A stretch of 64,000 bases of DNA from assembly GCA_007922225.1 (NCBI GenBank), contig ML679961.1, positions 78,420,798-78,484,797 of the forward strand. Reading direction: 5' to 3'. The position numbers were made by a program, and so were the translations under genes. This DNA is from Emydura subglobosa. Lineage: Eukaryota; Chordata; Testudines; Chelidae. Positions within the stretch are counted from its first letter, which is position 1, and the number at the start of each line of letters is the position of its first letter. This document shows positions 1-11,610 of the stretch, in pieces. The notes below the pieces were generated by a model, which saw only the letters and a list, made by a program, of their open reading frames with translations, was not told where the DNA came from and ran no database searches.

Positions 1-2494
1 TCACCCTGGCTCACAAAGCTCTTCTTCGTTCCCCAGACTGTTTTTTTCTTTTATAGCTTTGAAGGATCCTGGAGTCACAAAGCTTACTTAATTAATGTTA
101 TTTGTTCATTGCTTAAATCCCTAGAGTAGTTAAATAAGGAAAACATGTATGAAAGGCTACACACACGTACACCTACTTGCCCATCTAATCTATCATTCAG
201 GGGTACCATATACATGATGGTTTTGATTCTGCAAAAAGAACCACAAAGACAGACCTCCTGTGTCTACATGGGTGCTCTATTGATTCCAGTGGATATCTAT
301 ATCAGTCAGGTGTCCACCCATACAGTTCCTTTTGAAGGATCAGCCCTATGTTAAGGTCATGACTTTAACTTTACATGTGATCATTAAAAAAGGGTTCAAG
401 TACATTCTCTTGTGCAGATAGTGGTAATGCACTAAGGAGCATACAAATGGCTAAATGATTGAATGTATGAACTGAGAGTCACAAATGCACATTTAATATA
501 GATTTTACAAGGATCATTTTTGATTCAGTACTAAAGATTCATTAAAAATACAGTCAAAGAATACACACATATATTACATAGCTGCTAATGACCAGTAATT
601 ATATTCCCTATAATTATTAGTGTATTGACATTTAATAGTAACCTTATTAAATCTAATTGAAAGGGGTATTTTAGAACTTTACTTCAAAATAATGATACTT
701 AGGAAAAATTCACTAAATCATTCCATTTTGGTTCTAATTTAAAGACAATTAAGGTAGTAGATGGGAGGGGGGTGTATATAGAAGATTTTGAACATAACTC
801 ATGATTTCGGTGGAAAGATATGACATGTCTAGAAGGCAGTTTAATGTAACTCATAAAGTGAACAGGAATTTTCTGTGGCTTTCCCAATTTCATAATTAAA
901 TCACTCTGATTATTTTCCACAACTGTAATCCACTTGTAAAATAATTAAAGTAATCAGAAAGGCTAATTTAGATTTTCATAGATAGATTATAGCAGTAGTG
1001 TTGGTGATTAGAAAATTTTGTGAAATTTACTTGTGTATTGCACAGTCAGTAATAAAACATTCCCTATTTGCTGGCTAGAGAAATTTCAGAAAGGTGATCC
1101 CTATTCATTTGTAAAATGAATGTATTCCTGATAATTGAATTAGGGACATCAATTGCATAGGCAAATACCAATCACAGCAGAAACAGAGATGCTGAGTTTC
1201 ACACATAATTTGTTTCTGACTCTTTAGCAGTGTCACCTCAGACATTCAGTAAGTAGAAAGTAAACACTCACTGCTTAGCTGTCCCACCCAGCAAATACTT
1301 CTGAGCATCCATTAGGGAAAGCCGCCTTTGGCACAATGGTTTGTTTGCCTTGAGGACTAAAGCTCTTTTACGGAGATCTTATACTAAAAACTTGAGCAAA
1401 ACAGGAATCAGGCAAGTGTGATAATTTAAAAAGATGCTCACATAGGTCAAATAGCATACAGTTTCATATTATAGACCTGATTCAGCGCTACTGAAGTGAA
1501 GGGGAAAATTTCCACTGACTTCAATGGGTTTGGAGTCAGGTACTGAATCAGTCATTGGAATGGAAATGTTCCCAGCACATTCCTCCCACATATATTCTTC
1601 TCCATTCTAGCTCCAAGTAAGGAGAAATTTGTCCTTTCATGGGTGTATGGTGTGCACATGTACTTGTGTAGGGAAGAGTCTTCTGCCCACTTGATTGCCC
1701 TATACAAGGACTGGGGCAGTAGTAATCTCTGTGGTGAGGGGAGGAAAGGGATTGCTCTCCTCAGGCAACCCAGAGGTACAATCCATGCCAAAGGGATTAG
1801 GGAGGAGATAAACTCATGATCCCATGGTTCTCTTTGCATCAGCCACAAAACAAGTCTCATGCATGAAGGGAGCAGGGTGCATTCTCCTTTGGGGTGAGTC
1901 AATGCCCCGCCCTACCCAGGGCTGTGTAAAAATGTCACAATTTAGGTTACACTATTCTATCTGGATACATGTGTTTGGTGAGACATTGATTTAATGTGCT
2001 AAATGTCAACCCAACAAATAGCAACCAAACAAGGTAAGAGGAATGCTGCGTGTGGCAGGGATGACAAACCAGAAAAGGGAAGTTGAAAATAGCAAAGCAT
2101 GTGCACGCTGAGATTTCAGTTTAAGGTCTTCTTCAGGAAGGATCTGCATGAGAAAAAGTTTAGGGAAGACAGGATACTGAACAGGGAGACAGATGGGCTT
2201 GATTCCTAGGAGCATGACTCTTTCAGACTCCACCTAGTCAAAAGGATAAAACACTCTTTGTAAACTAAAGCATAAAGAGAAAGGGGAAGAGGAAGATTCT
2301 CCCGTTTTTGTATGTTTTAAAAGGGAATTAAGTAAATGGACATTTGTACAAATAATACAAATATCTAGAGTTAACATAATCAGTTGTAACATAGGTTTGT
2401 GGAATGGAATTAAAACTCAGGGTTTAAGCCAATCTTTAGCTATTAAAGATCAGGATAAGACCTAATGGAGGGTGAGAGGGCAATTTTTCTGACA
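1..2494. other. Intergenic, no gene seen
   Basis: AT-rich sequence with stop codons throughout all frames and no recognisable exon. The only structure I see is a short hairpin-type repeat remnant at about 1475-1552, containing the word ACTGACTTCAATGGG that recurs across the window. By synteny this is the interval between FGF4 (off the left edge) and FGF19. Confidence 0.6.
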
Positions 2495-2615
2495 TCTGTT
2501 ACTGTGGGGTTCTTATACCTTTCTCTGAAGTATCTGGTACTGGCTACCGTCAGAGATAGGATACTGGATTAGATGGATTCTGGGTTTGATCCAGTATGGC
2601 AATGTGGTGTTCCTG
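2495..2615 (+). mobile_element. CR1 LINE 3'-end fragment
   Basis: The stretch reads like the terminal portion of a reptile CR1: 'ggatactggattagatgga' followed by 'gatccagtatggcaatgtg'. This is the reverse complement of the 'ccatactgggtcagacc...agcccagtatcctg' words that start the minus-strand CR1 copies at 18939, 41018 and 62893. Only about 120 bases remain and no coding sequence is left. Subfamily is not determined. Confidence 0.65.
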
Positions 2616-5600
2616 TGGCTTTAAAGAGAATATATAGAATTTTCAGGGTTTGGGAGTTGACAATTAGTTGGCAATTGGAGGAGGTTGTTGGTTTTAGATT
2701 AGGCAGATAGATTGACCGGAGTTCAGATACTCTATTTACAGGTTAATTATGTATTAATAAAGACCTCTGTTAAATTACTAGCAATAGATTATTATTAAGA
2801 CTAGTGGATTACTTGAATATAAAACATAGGTAGTTCTTGTGCCAAACCTGAAGACTGAAATCTTCTCTTTATCCATGATGGAGATACAGCATCACTGCCT
2901 GACTGATGTGCCTCACCCCTGATCTGGAGGGACGGTACCACCTTTACAGGTGAGACAATAGCTCAAAGTCTTTTTTGCTGAGTCTCCCAACAAAGTAGTG
3001 ATGATACTTTCATTTTTGAGTGAATCCCTGTGTACTGTTAACTAGGCTGAGATCATCAACGCATTTCACATAGACCATGGAACAACCATTAAATGGTAAT
3101 ATATATATTAAGGATAATTAATAATATTCAGATTATGATAATAACACAATTGAATGCTGGTTTAACTTGGCCTCAAAGTGGAGCTGATTTTCATTTTAAC
3201 TTCTTGGATGATACATTCTGTATTACACTACAGAATTAGCCTGGGTGATCGGCATCCAGCTCTGAGAATCTGGGTTAGCCTCATCTGGGTGTGAGCAGCC
3301 ACATTACAAAGCCATACCCAAGTTACTGTGTCCTCACTGGTGCTACCCTACCCCCTGTGTGTCACTTGGACTTCTGGGGGCATATTCCATGGATCTTTTG
3401 TGCTGCAGTAAGCAGAATCACTCTATGATTCTTTCCCAGTGAATTGTGGGGAGAATTTGTCCTTCTGGGTACACAGGAGGAATTGTAGAAAGGCATTGGA
3501 GGATTATCAGCACTTGAGTGATTTAGCCTGAGTCCTCACTGGAAGGAAGGGAGGTTACCAGCCCAAGTGAAAGCAGAACCCAGGACCCACCCATGTCTCT
3601 TTCCCCTCAGCCATACTTGCTAGTCCAGATTGAAAGCACAATTTAACTCAAGTGAGAAGTTTTTGTGTGTGGACAGTAGGGAGTTAAGTAAGAACATAAG
3701 TAAGAGCCCAGGCTAACTCTGCAATGAAGACATACCTCCATGAGATGTGGCACAGAACTCACAGGTAAAAGACAGTGTGTGTGTTGCCAGGGATGGGGGC
3801 GGCTGGGCGCGGCTAAAGAAGTCTTAAGCCACCTTTGTGCTTTCCTGATTCTGGGGAGCTCTGGGAATTGGAGAGGCCCTGGCATAATTTAGACAGCCCT
3901 GCAGGGCCTAAATTACAGCAGTCTCCCTAAAACTGCCTTTGAGCCTCAGCGCAGCATGGAATATCTGCAATGCTGTGTACTGCAGTCCCAACCCCATTCT
4001 AGCCTCTGAAATGACCCCTATGCTAGGACAGGGCTTTTGAGGCAGTCCTTGGAAGAGAACCTTATGGCCATCTTCCGCAGTGCCTGTCACAGGAATTATC
4101 CCCCTGCTGAAACCAGAGCTTTTAGGGCACTTTATGCTGCTCTGGCCCTTTTTAGCTATCATAAAGGGGCAGAAGCCAGAATGAGGCTCTCACCCGCTCT
4201 GATTTTCATTTCTAAGATTCATTCATTTGGAACTGAATCCCACCATGAGCTACTGAGTGCCTCCTGTGAGGTGCCCAACACCCTCAACTCCTACAGGTTT
4301 CAGGGGGAAATTGAGGTCACTCAGCATGATGTAGGAAAGAGCTGGCATCTTGCAGGACGGAGAATTTTGTGGTTCTGATCTAAAGCCCATTGATTCAAAG
4401 GGTGTCTTCAGTAGGCTTTGGATCAAGTAACTGTAAGAATAAACATCATGCCCAAGCTCTGGTTTAATCCTGAGAGAATGATTTAAGTTGTCGGTGATAA
4501 ATTGCATATTCTCTGAAGCTGGGCTACATAAATGAATAAAACAATCACCAAAGCATGTAACAAGTTAACATACAATTTCAAGCAAGTTAAAGGAAAAGAA
4601 AAGAGTGCCATTTGTAAGTGATATGTCCTGCTGATCCTTTGTAAAGCCAGCTGTGAATTGTAGCTGCAATGTATGTTTATAGCAAGGTGTGCAGTCTTCT
4701 AGATATATAAGTGTAAAGCCTGCAGACATCAAAAGGTTCGAAATTCAAATCCATTACTGGAATATTGCCTTAATGTATTTCAAAGAGGAAATCAGTTGAA
4801 CTTTCCCTATCATGATTATCTTGCAGCATTCCTTTAATAGACCACAGGGAAACACTTGGAATGAAACAGCTACTATTGCTTTGCTGAGTAGATGAAAAGG
4901 CTGATAAGGAGACTGCTGGATCATTTTTTTTCCCCTCACTGAGATGTCTTGATAGAATTGAATTTTCAAGTCTCACACTTAGTGTTGCTGCTACTATTCT
5001 TTTTGGGGTCTGGATGGAACTATATAGCAGTATCAGGCAAAAAAATGATAACATAGCAAAGCCGTGGAGAAAGCCATAGAGAACAATAAATGAAAATTGT
5101 GGTCATAAACTGGAACTATTAAGATAAGTTCTTTTTTCCAGCATATGTTTTCTAATAAACCTCTTGCACCTGCATTTCCATCTTTTGGATATTTGAAACT
5201 GTGTTCCCTTCTTTGGTCTCCACAGATTAAGCAATTTAACTAGAAGTGGTTGAATTATTTGCTATGAACATGGTGAATTTATCCCTTTTTTTTGTTTTTG
5301 TTTGTGAATTGTCCATAAGCAGATCATGTTTTTATTAATCTTTTTCTGATTCATAACTGTTCAGTGGATTGCTTACACAAACAGATCAGCCTCTGCACCA
5401 TTCCTAAAGTGTTTGTAAGATTCATTTGATTATTCAATGGTTGGAATTTTCTATGCAAATTGTGTGATTCGTTTCCTTAACTCATATGATGTTTCTGTTC
5501 TGTGGTTGAATGACCTCACCTTTTAAAACTACTTCTATTTATGTCCTCCAAAATATTCTTCATTAAACAAATCTCAATGAGAGAGGCCTGAAATTTGCTT

Positions 5601-6221
5601 TGTGACTGTTCACATGGAAAAAATGGCTCTCCTGCATGTGTTCACAGAAAGTGAATTTAAAAGGGTGCAAAATGAGGCTGAAAAAGCAAACAGTTCACAA
5701 TTCACAAAACCATTCACAAATATTTTTTTTACCACACATCCAACTGTGCTCTTAACACCCTGTGCTTCTGCTGCACTGCACATAACTAAAAAGACCTGAG
5801 TTTTCCCTAGGCAGAAGAAGTAAAATGTACTGGAGTCAGTTTCTCAGGAACACAGTTAAGGAAATCTGTAATTCCATTATTTCATTGCTGCAGAGTTTGC
5901 TTCAGAATCAGCCCCATGCAACATACTTGTACTCCAGAATCTATCCTTCTTTTGTTAAAAACTAGGTTTCTAGTTGTTATGTTTGGGGCAAAACCCTCAG
6001 AAACATGAATCAGTGATAAACCAATGCAGTATCATCTGCCTGCATTTGCAGAGAACATGAAGCAATAGCTCTGAGAGTTATGACCTGTCCCCCCATTTAC
6101 TTCATGTGAGCCCCTGTGGCATATGCAATTTTCTGGCTGCATAAATTGGCATTTTCCCAAGATGTCGCAGAATTCAGCATTTCTGCCATGGAATTCACCA
6201 CTTTGCTGCAGCCAGGTGTCC
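2616..6221. other. Intergenic, no gene seen
   Basis: No exon, RNA gene or intact mobile element recognised. Short open frames on both strands have neither splice context nor family resemblance. A GC-richer patch at 3240-3620 looks like degraded interspersed repeat, but I cannot name it. Confidence 0.55.
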
Positions 6222-6300
6222 AGCATAGAATCATAGAAACCTACCACTGGACGGGACCTTGATAGGTCCTGCATAGTTTTCTGTCTATCACCCTGTCCTG
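6222..6300 (-). mobile_element. CR1 LINE 3' tip, minus strand
   Basis: Begins with 'atagaatcatagaaacc', the reverse complement of the 8-bp microsatellite tail (ATTCTATG repeats) that ends CR1 elements. It continues with a degraded 'ggacgggaccttgataggtc' segment typical of the CR1 3' untranslated region. About 80 bases survive. Confidence 0.65.
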
Positions 6301-7285
6301 CCAATGTCTCTGGCTCAGCAGCTTTCCCCAGAAGGGGACATTAACCACACTGTTCCATGGAGTAATGGAGCAGAGAGTTGGGGAGCAAGAGCTGGAGTCC
6401 ATCTTGCATGTAGGGAGCAGCAGGACCAGAAGTGGAGGTTGGCAACTAGGCAGCCAGATCAGCATAGCAGCTGCAGCCTAGGGAGCCAGGGAGACAAGCT
6501 GCTGAAGCTGGCTATACATGCCCCACTTTCTTAGCAGATATGGTTCTGCAGACAACATCATGGGAGCTGAGGTCCAGGGAATGCCACCAGAGCACCTAGA
6601 GAACATAATGAAAAATCCATCCTTTAAAAATGTCTTGGCTGAAAATAATCATCACCATATTTTCTTTGTGTTAGTATTCAATTATGAGCCATATTGTGTG
6701 CGTTTGTGTGTGGGCAGAAATGAAGGATATTTCATGGAGATAGAATAAATGAATGTTGCCACAGAAGTTGATGTCACAGAATCTAGTTTCATCGTGCAGA
6801 AGTGTGCACAAGGCCCTGGTATTGCCCTGCCATGCCCAGAACAAGCTCATATACCTGTGAATGAATCAGGTATTCATCTCATGAAGTCTATTGTGTCATA
6901 TACAAGAGAAAACTTGTACAGAGGACTGGAAACACTGTGCGGTTCCCTTTGTGGGGCTTCTTATTAATTTTTTCACAAGGACAAACAAATAACTCTATAT
7001 TTAAGGTTAAACATTTTCAACTAGCACTCTTCACTTTCAAAAATATCCATCACCTTGTATTAGCTATCTTTTCTGGTCACCTTATCTGGTTAATTGCAAG
7101 GCAGTTTACACAGCTGGGCACATCTAAGAAGGCCGAGATGTTGTCAATGGCTGACAGCTGGCCACAGTTTCATGTGAAAGGTATTTCCACATTATCTGTG
7201 CATTTAAAATCCTTAAATCCAGCAATTCATTTTGTTAGTCTTTGCCCAAATGTTTGCTTGACAAAGACTATTTAGTGGTTAAAAC
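6301..7285. other. Intergenic, no gene seen
   Basis: Open frames of 70-112 codons occur on the plus strand, but they have no start context, splice sites or recognisable motifs, and I treat them as chance. No named repeat recognised. Confidence 0.5.
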
Positions 7286-8216
7286 CCGAAATACACTTGT
7301 CTGATATACGTGCCTGTACATGGGTACCAGCCCAGGCTGGCTCTTTGTGGCCTGGCATGGCCTTGCAGGGACCGTGCCTCAGCTTCCCTCTAAATTCCCA
7401 GAATAATCTAGTCACAGCTGGGGTCTTTGAAACAATATTCCTCCTCTCCTGGGATCTAATTTATTCAGTATCATTCGGTTCCCCAAAAGGCCCCTTTACG
7501 TTCACCTCTAAGATTTAGGGTCACACAGTTCTTCTTGGGACTGTGCTTAGCCCCTCAAGTTTAGGGTCTCATTGTCCTCCTTCTTCAAACTATGTTTCTG
7601 GTCCTGACCTCCCTGGCCTGAAGATTCTCTCCTCAGATACAGGGGATTCACAGCCCTTCTTCTTGGGGTTGTGTCCTGGCTGCGTTCTTCCCCCCTCAGC
7701 AGCTTCTCCAGTAGCTAACCCCTTGACGGGGCTTGTAACCTCTTTTTGAGTCACCTGTCCAGTCAATTAATCATTCCTTTGATCCAAATAGGTCTAACTA
7801 CCCCAAACACCTGACTGTGCTGGCTGAGAGAGATGGGAGCCTTTTCCTGGCCACTCAACAAGACTCCTGGTCCCAAGTCCTTAGAGAAACAGTAGTCTGG
7901 GATGGCCCTATACCTTCCTTCTCCCGAATACTAACTGCTCTCCAGAACCATCTTTTCTCTCACTCAGTGACTGCTAACAGGGCCAGAACACCATTATAAG
8001 TGTCCAACAACCTCCTTCAGTTCTCTGCTATGTTCCCTTCCGAACTGAAAGGAGGTCTCATTTGCTTCTCTTTTCAGAACAATTTAATTTGCTTGTGGCA
8101 CTATGTAGTAAAGGTGGGAGGCACAGCAGTGCTGATGAGATACTAAACTTTTTTACTTGGCCACAGTCACCAGACAAGGGTCAGGGTTCCTAAGGTTAAT
8201 ATCTCATTGTGTGACA
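7286..8216. repeat. Unclassified GC-richer repeat, possibly LTR-derived
   Basis: This block is clearly more C/T- and GC-rich than its flanks. It contains internally repeated phrases ('cacagttcttcttggg' near 7526 and 'cacagcccttcttcttggg' near 7648) and reads like a degraded LTR or retroelement flank, perhaps on the minus strand. I could not find convincing TG...CA ends with a target duplication, so the boundaries are approximate and the class is a guess. Confidence 0.3.
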
Positions 8217-8458
8217 GGGGTCAGCACCCAGTAACGCCAGTAGCTACTGTTACAGCCTGCATCAATACATGTTGATGAGCAGGGTCTTTGGGGCTGACAG
8301 AGACAAAACAACTATCCCAGGTATTTGAATTAAAACACTGCAAAGAAAACATATGGAATGCCCAGAACATGGGACTGGAATTACCACAGAGCCCTCTTAG
8401 ATAATACGTGTCATGACTCGTTATGTTTCTGCTTTGCTTTGCTGTTTTTCATGTACTA

Positions 8459-9148
8459 CAGAAAACAATCTGAGGGTTATAGCAGATCACAAATTAAATG
8501 AGTCAACAATGTGAGGCAGTTGCAAAAATGGCTAATTCTAACATGAATGGGGTGTATTAGCAAGAGTGTTGTATGTAAGACATGGGAAGTAATTGTCCTG
8601 CTCTACTTGGCACTGATGAGGCCTGAGCTGGAGAACCGTGCCCAGTTGTGGGTGTCACACTTTAGGAAAGATGTGGACAAATTGGAGAATGTCCAGAGGA
8701 GAGCAAAAAAATGATAAGAGGCTTAGAAAACCTGACCTATGAGGAAAAGTTAAAAACACTGGGCACATTCAGTTTTGTGAAAAGAAGACTGAGGGGGAGA
8801 CCTGATAACAGTCTTCAAATATATTAAAGGCTGTTATAAAGAGAACTGTGATCAATTGTTCTAGATATCCACTGAAGGTAGGACAGAAGGTAATGGGCTT
8901 AATCTGAGGCAAGGGTGATTTAGGTCAGATATTAGAAAAATCTTTCTGACTATAAGGATAGTTACATTCTGGAATAGGCTTTCAAGGGTGGTTGTGGAAT
9001 CCCCATCATTGGCGGATTTGAAGAACAGGTTGGAATAACACCTGTCAGGATTGATCTAGGTTTATTTGGTCCTATGTCAGTGCAGTGGGCTGGACTTGAT
9101 GAATTCCCAAGATCCCTTCCAGCCTTACATTTCTATGATTCTATGTCT
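8459..9148 (+). mobile_element. CR1 LINE, 5'-truncated, 3' end of ORF2 plus tail
   Basis: A 5'-truncated CR1 in sense orientation. It covers the last part of ORF2 after the reverse transcriptase ('gaggcctgagctggag', 'acactttaggaaagatgtgg', 'aaaagaagactgagggggaga') and ends in the diagnostic 'tttctatgattctatg' tail. Frameshifts and stops interrupt the frame, so it is dead. It is the same subfamily as the copy at 15494-16071, and the two can be aligned over most of their length by eye. Confidence 0.85.
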
Positions 9149-11570
9149 GTATATAAAGAAAATTATGTGCTATGTGAAATGGGTTGGATTTATAGCCCTG
9201 TAGAATTAAATTATCTATTTGTCCACTGAGCAAATACAGGGCAATCTTCCACAACCTGAAGGGACTACCTCTGATCAATAAAAGGTTGTCCATTTTCTGT
9301 AGTCCCTTCAAGTCCTTGGCTTTTCAGCTGAAACAGTCAATAGTAGCAGAGCTGACTTATTTTTGCTTATATTGCTGCTTGTTAATGAACCGCACAAACA
9401 AATCCAACATTTTCAACAAAGATGTGACCTAATTATTGACTAAATGTTATGAAATAAAATTGCACTCATGGACAAAGATTTTCTTGACACCTTGAAATGA
9501 AATTTGTATTGATATGATGGTGAAAAGGTCTGGCCCAGATCTAGATCTTAGTTACACTGGTGTAAATACTGAGTAACTCAGCTGATTTCCAGAGAGTTAC
9601 TTTGGATTTATATCATGAAATGTACACCAAAACCTGACCCTTGGAACCACAACTAAAATATATATATAAAATGCACAAGTGAGATTATCTTTGCATACAG
9701 ATTTTGAACACTTCAAAGGCTAATGGTATTCACACCCAGGGCTTTGGAAGGCTCCATTATAAAGAGAAAGATAATTTTGCAAAATTTGGATCTGGAGCCA
9801 AGTTTGCATACCCTTAAGGCTCAGGATCTGAGGTTTTGGTCACAGCCCATCCCTAGTTTAAACATATGAAAAGCCAATCCAATAGTTACTTCAATGAAAA
9901 CTTTGGAAGCAGAAAACAATTTGTTCTACACATGCAGTCATTGGCTAATAAATAAGCCCACAGTAGCCTGTCTGAAGAGTTCAAGTGATATCTCGGACAA
10001 TGTGCATTTTTTAGGACGAGGAAGTATTGGGGAACCAAGTGTAATAAACACAGTAGGAAAAATAAACACATTAACTGGCTTTAGTGCAGACAAAAATGGG
10101 TGGCTAAAAGAGAAATTCTATTTCAGAAAGGTCATTCATTCGCTTCTACATTCCTTCGCCACATTTACATGCCTGCCAATAGTATTCATCAAAGGTCTTT
10201 ATTATTCTTTCTTGGCACACATAAAACAATCACTTTAATAAATAATGACATAACCACTCAAACAAGACGAAGGAAAAAATGGAAATTATTTACATCAGAT
10301 GTTAGCATTTAGCAGTGTCCAAGAAAAGAGAAGCTAAAATGATTTATACAATGCATTTAAAAGTTATATCGGGTAGTCCCTATCATGATATATGCTGATG
10401 AATAGAGACAATGGTCCCAATTCTCTTTTAAGACGACTCTCTGAAGCTGCTCTAACTCATATTCTGCCTTCAATGGGTTGCAGGAAGCAGAAAATAACCA
10501 GAGCCCAGCAACATTCTGATCATATTCTTGCTCTGGTCTGCCCCCAGCATACCCTGTATGGGCTGAGAGGCAGTAGCTCATATAGTCACTCTAGGAGCTC
10601 TACACAGGTTAGGGGACCCCATCACGCTGGAGGTATTCCATGGAGGGCTGTTTCTGCCCTCTTTATGATCTCTTTACACTGCCAGAGCAGCACAAAAGGA
10701 CTGAAATGCAACAAGGAACCAGGCTGAAAATCTGTAACTTAAATACATAGTTGGGACATTCATTCCTAAATGTATCAGTGTATAAGAAACAAAGCCTGCT
10801 CCAACAAACAGATCTTTATGCAGTCCTTTTCCATCTTTATTTTGAAAAGCTCACGATGTAATCAGAGTCAGCAAATGTCACATTTAGCAAATGACTCATT
10901 TAGGCTGGCCTCACATGGTTTAAAAAAAAAAAACAGCTTCAAATGCTGACTGTATTTTGGAGCTAAACAACATCGAGTCACATTTACAACTATATTGATT
11001 ATCTGGAGAATAGAATGTTGACTGTTGGGACATGTACTTCCCTGATCTTCAGAGCATTTTTTTCTAGAGTGATTAATGGTGCTCCTGACTCTAATATCTC
11101 TGGAAATGTGGTGGATATGTGCCTGTATTATTTCAGGCCAGCCTGACTATAGGCCCATATTACTAGTGCTTTAGCATAAACTGTATAGCCACATAAATAT
11201 TACGTAAGGCCTAGATTTGTCCTATTATATTCATGTTAATGTACTTCACAGCAGCATCATTGGAGACCCAGAGAAAAATCCAGCTTATTTCCTAATTACC
11301 AATCATTTTACTTTGGATGAAAAGCAAAGGGCTTAAACCCCCAATGGGATCATATGTGTCTGACCCACGAATAATTGTTTAACTTCAGAAGGTTTATTAT
11401 CTCCTAACAGGAATGAGAAGCATATTTCTTAATGGGTTCCCCACCCTGGGCAGTGCAAGCCTTCCTTTGAAGAACGTCTCTATGGTAATTGATGTTAATG
11501 AGCAGCAAGCCATGGTGAAGCTCTGGGTCACCAGGTAGGAAGCTCCCCAAGAGATAATCTAATTACTCTC
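9149..11570. other. Intergenic with degraded short repeats
   Basis: No gene seen. A hairpin-family remnant occupies about 9533-9645 ('ctggcccagatct', 'ttacactggtgtaaat'). Another degraded element covers about 10350-10710, ending in the repeat-like phrase 'tttacactgccagagcagc'. The remainder is AT-rich unique-looking sequence. Confidence 0.5.
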
Positions 11571-11610
11571 AAAAACAAATTACTTTCAACCAAAACAAAT
11601 TACTTTCAAT
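11571..11610. repeat. Two abutting 20-bp tandem copies
   Basis: Positions 11571-11590 and 11591-11610 are direct copies differing at 2 of 20 bases, each containing CAAATTACTTTCAA. They lie in repeat-free sequence next to a GATA-like 'agataaga' (about 11622) and the E-box CAGCTG (about 11660). The duplication is directly visible. Any regulatory role is conjecture. Confidence 0.7.

Noticed and set aside
7665..8221. GGGGT direct repeats as target duplication of an LTR
   Set aside because: The left GGGGT lies in an internally repeated phrase, and the supposed left terminus does not look like an LTR start, so the match is probably chance.
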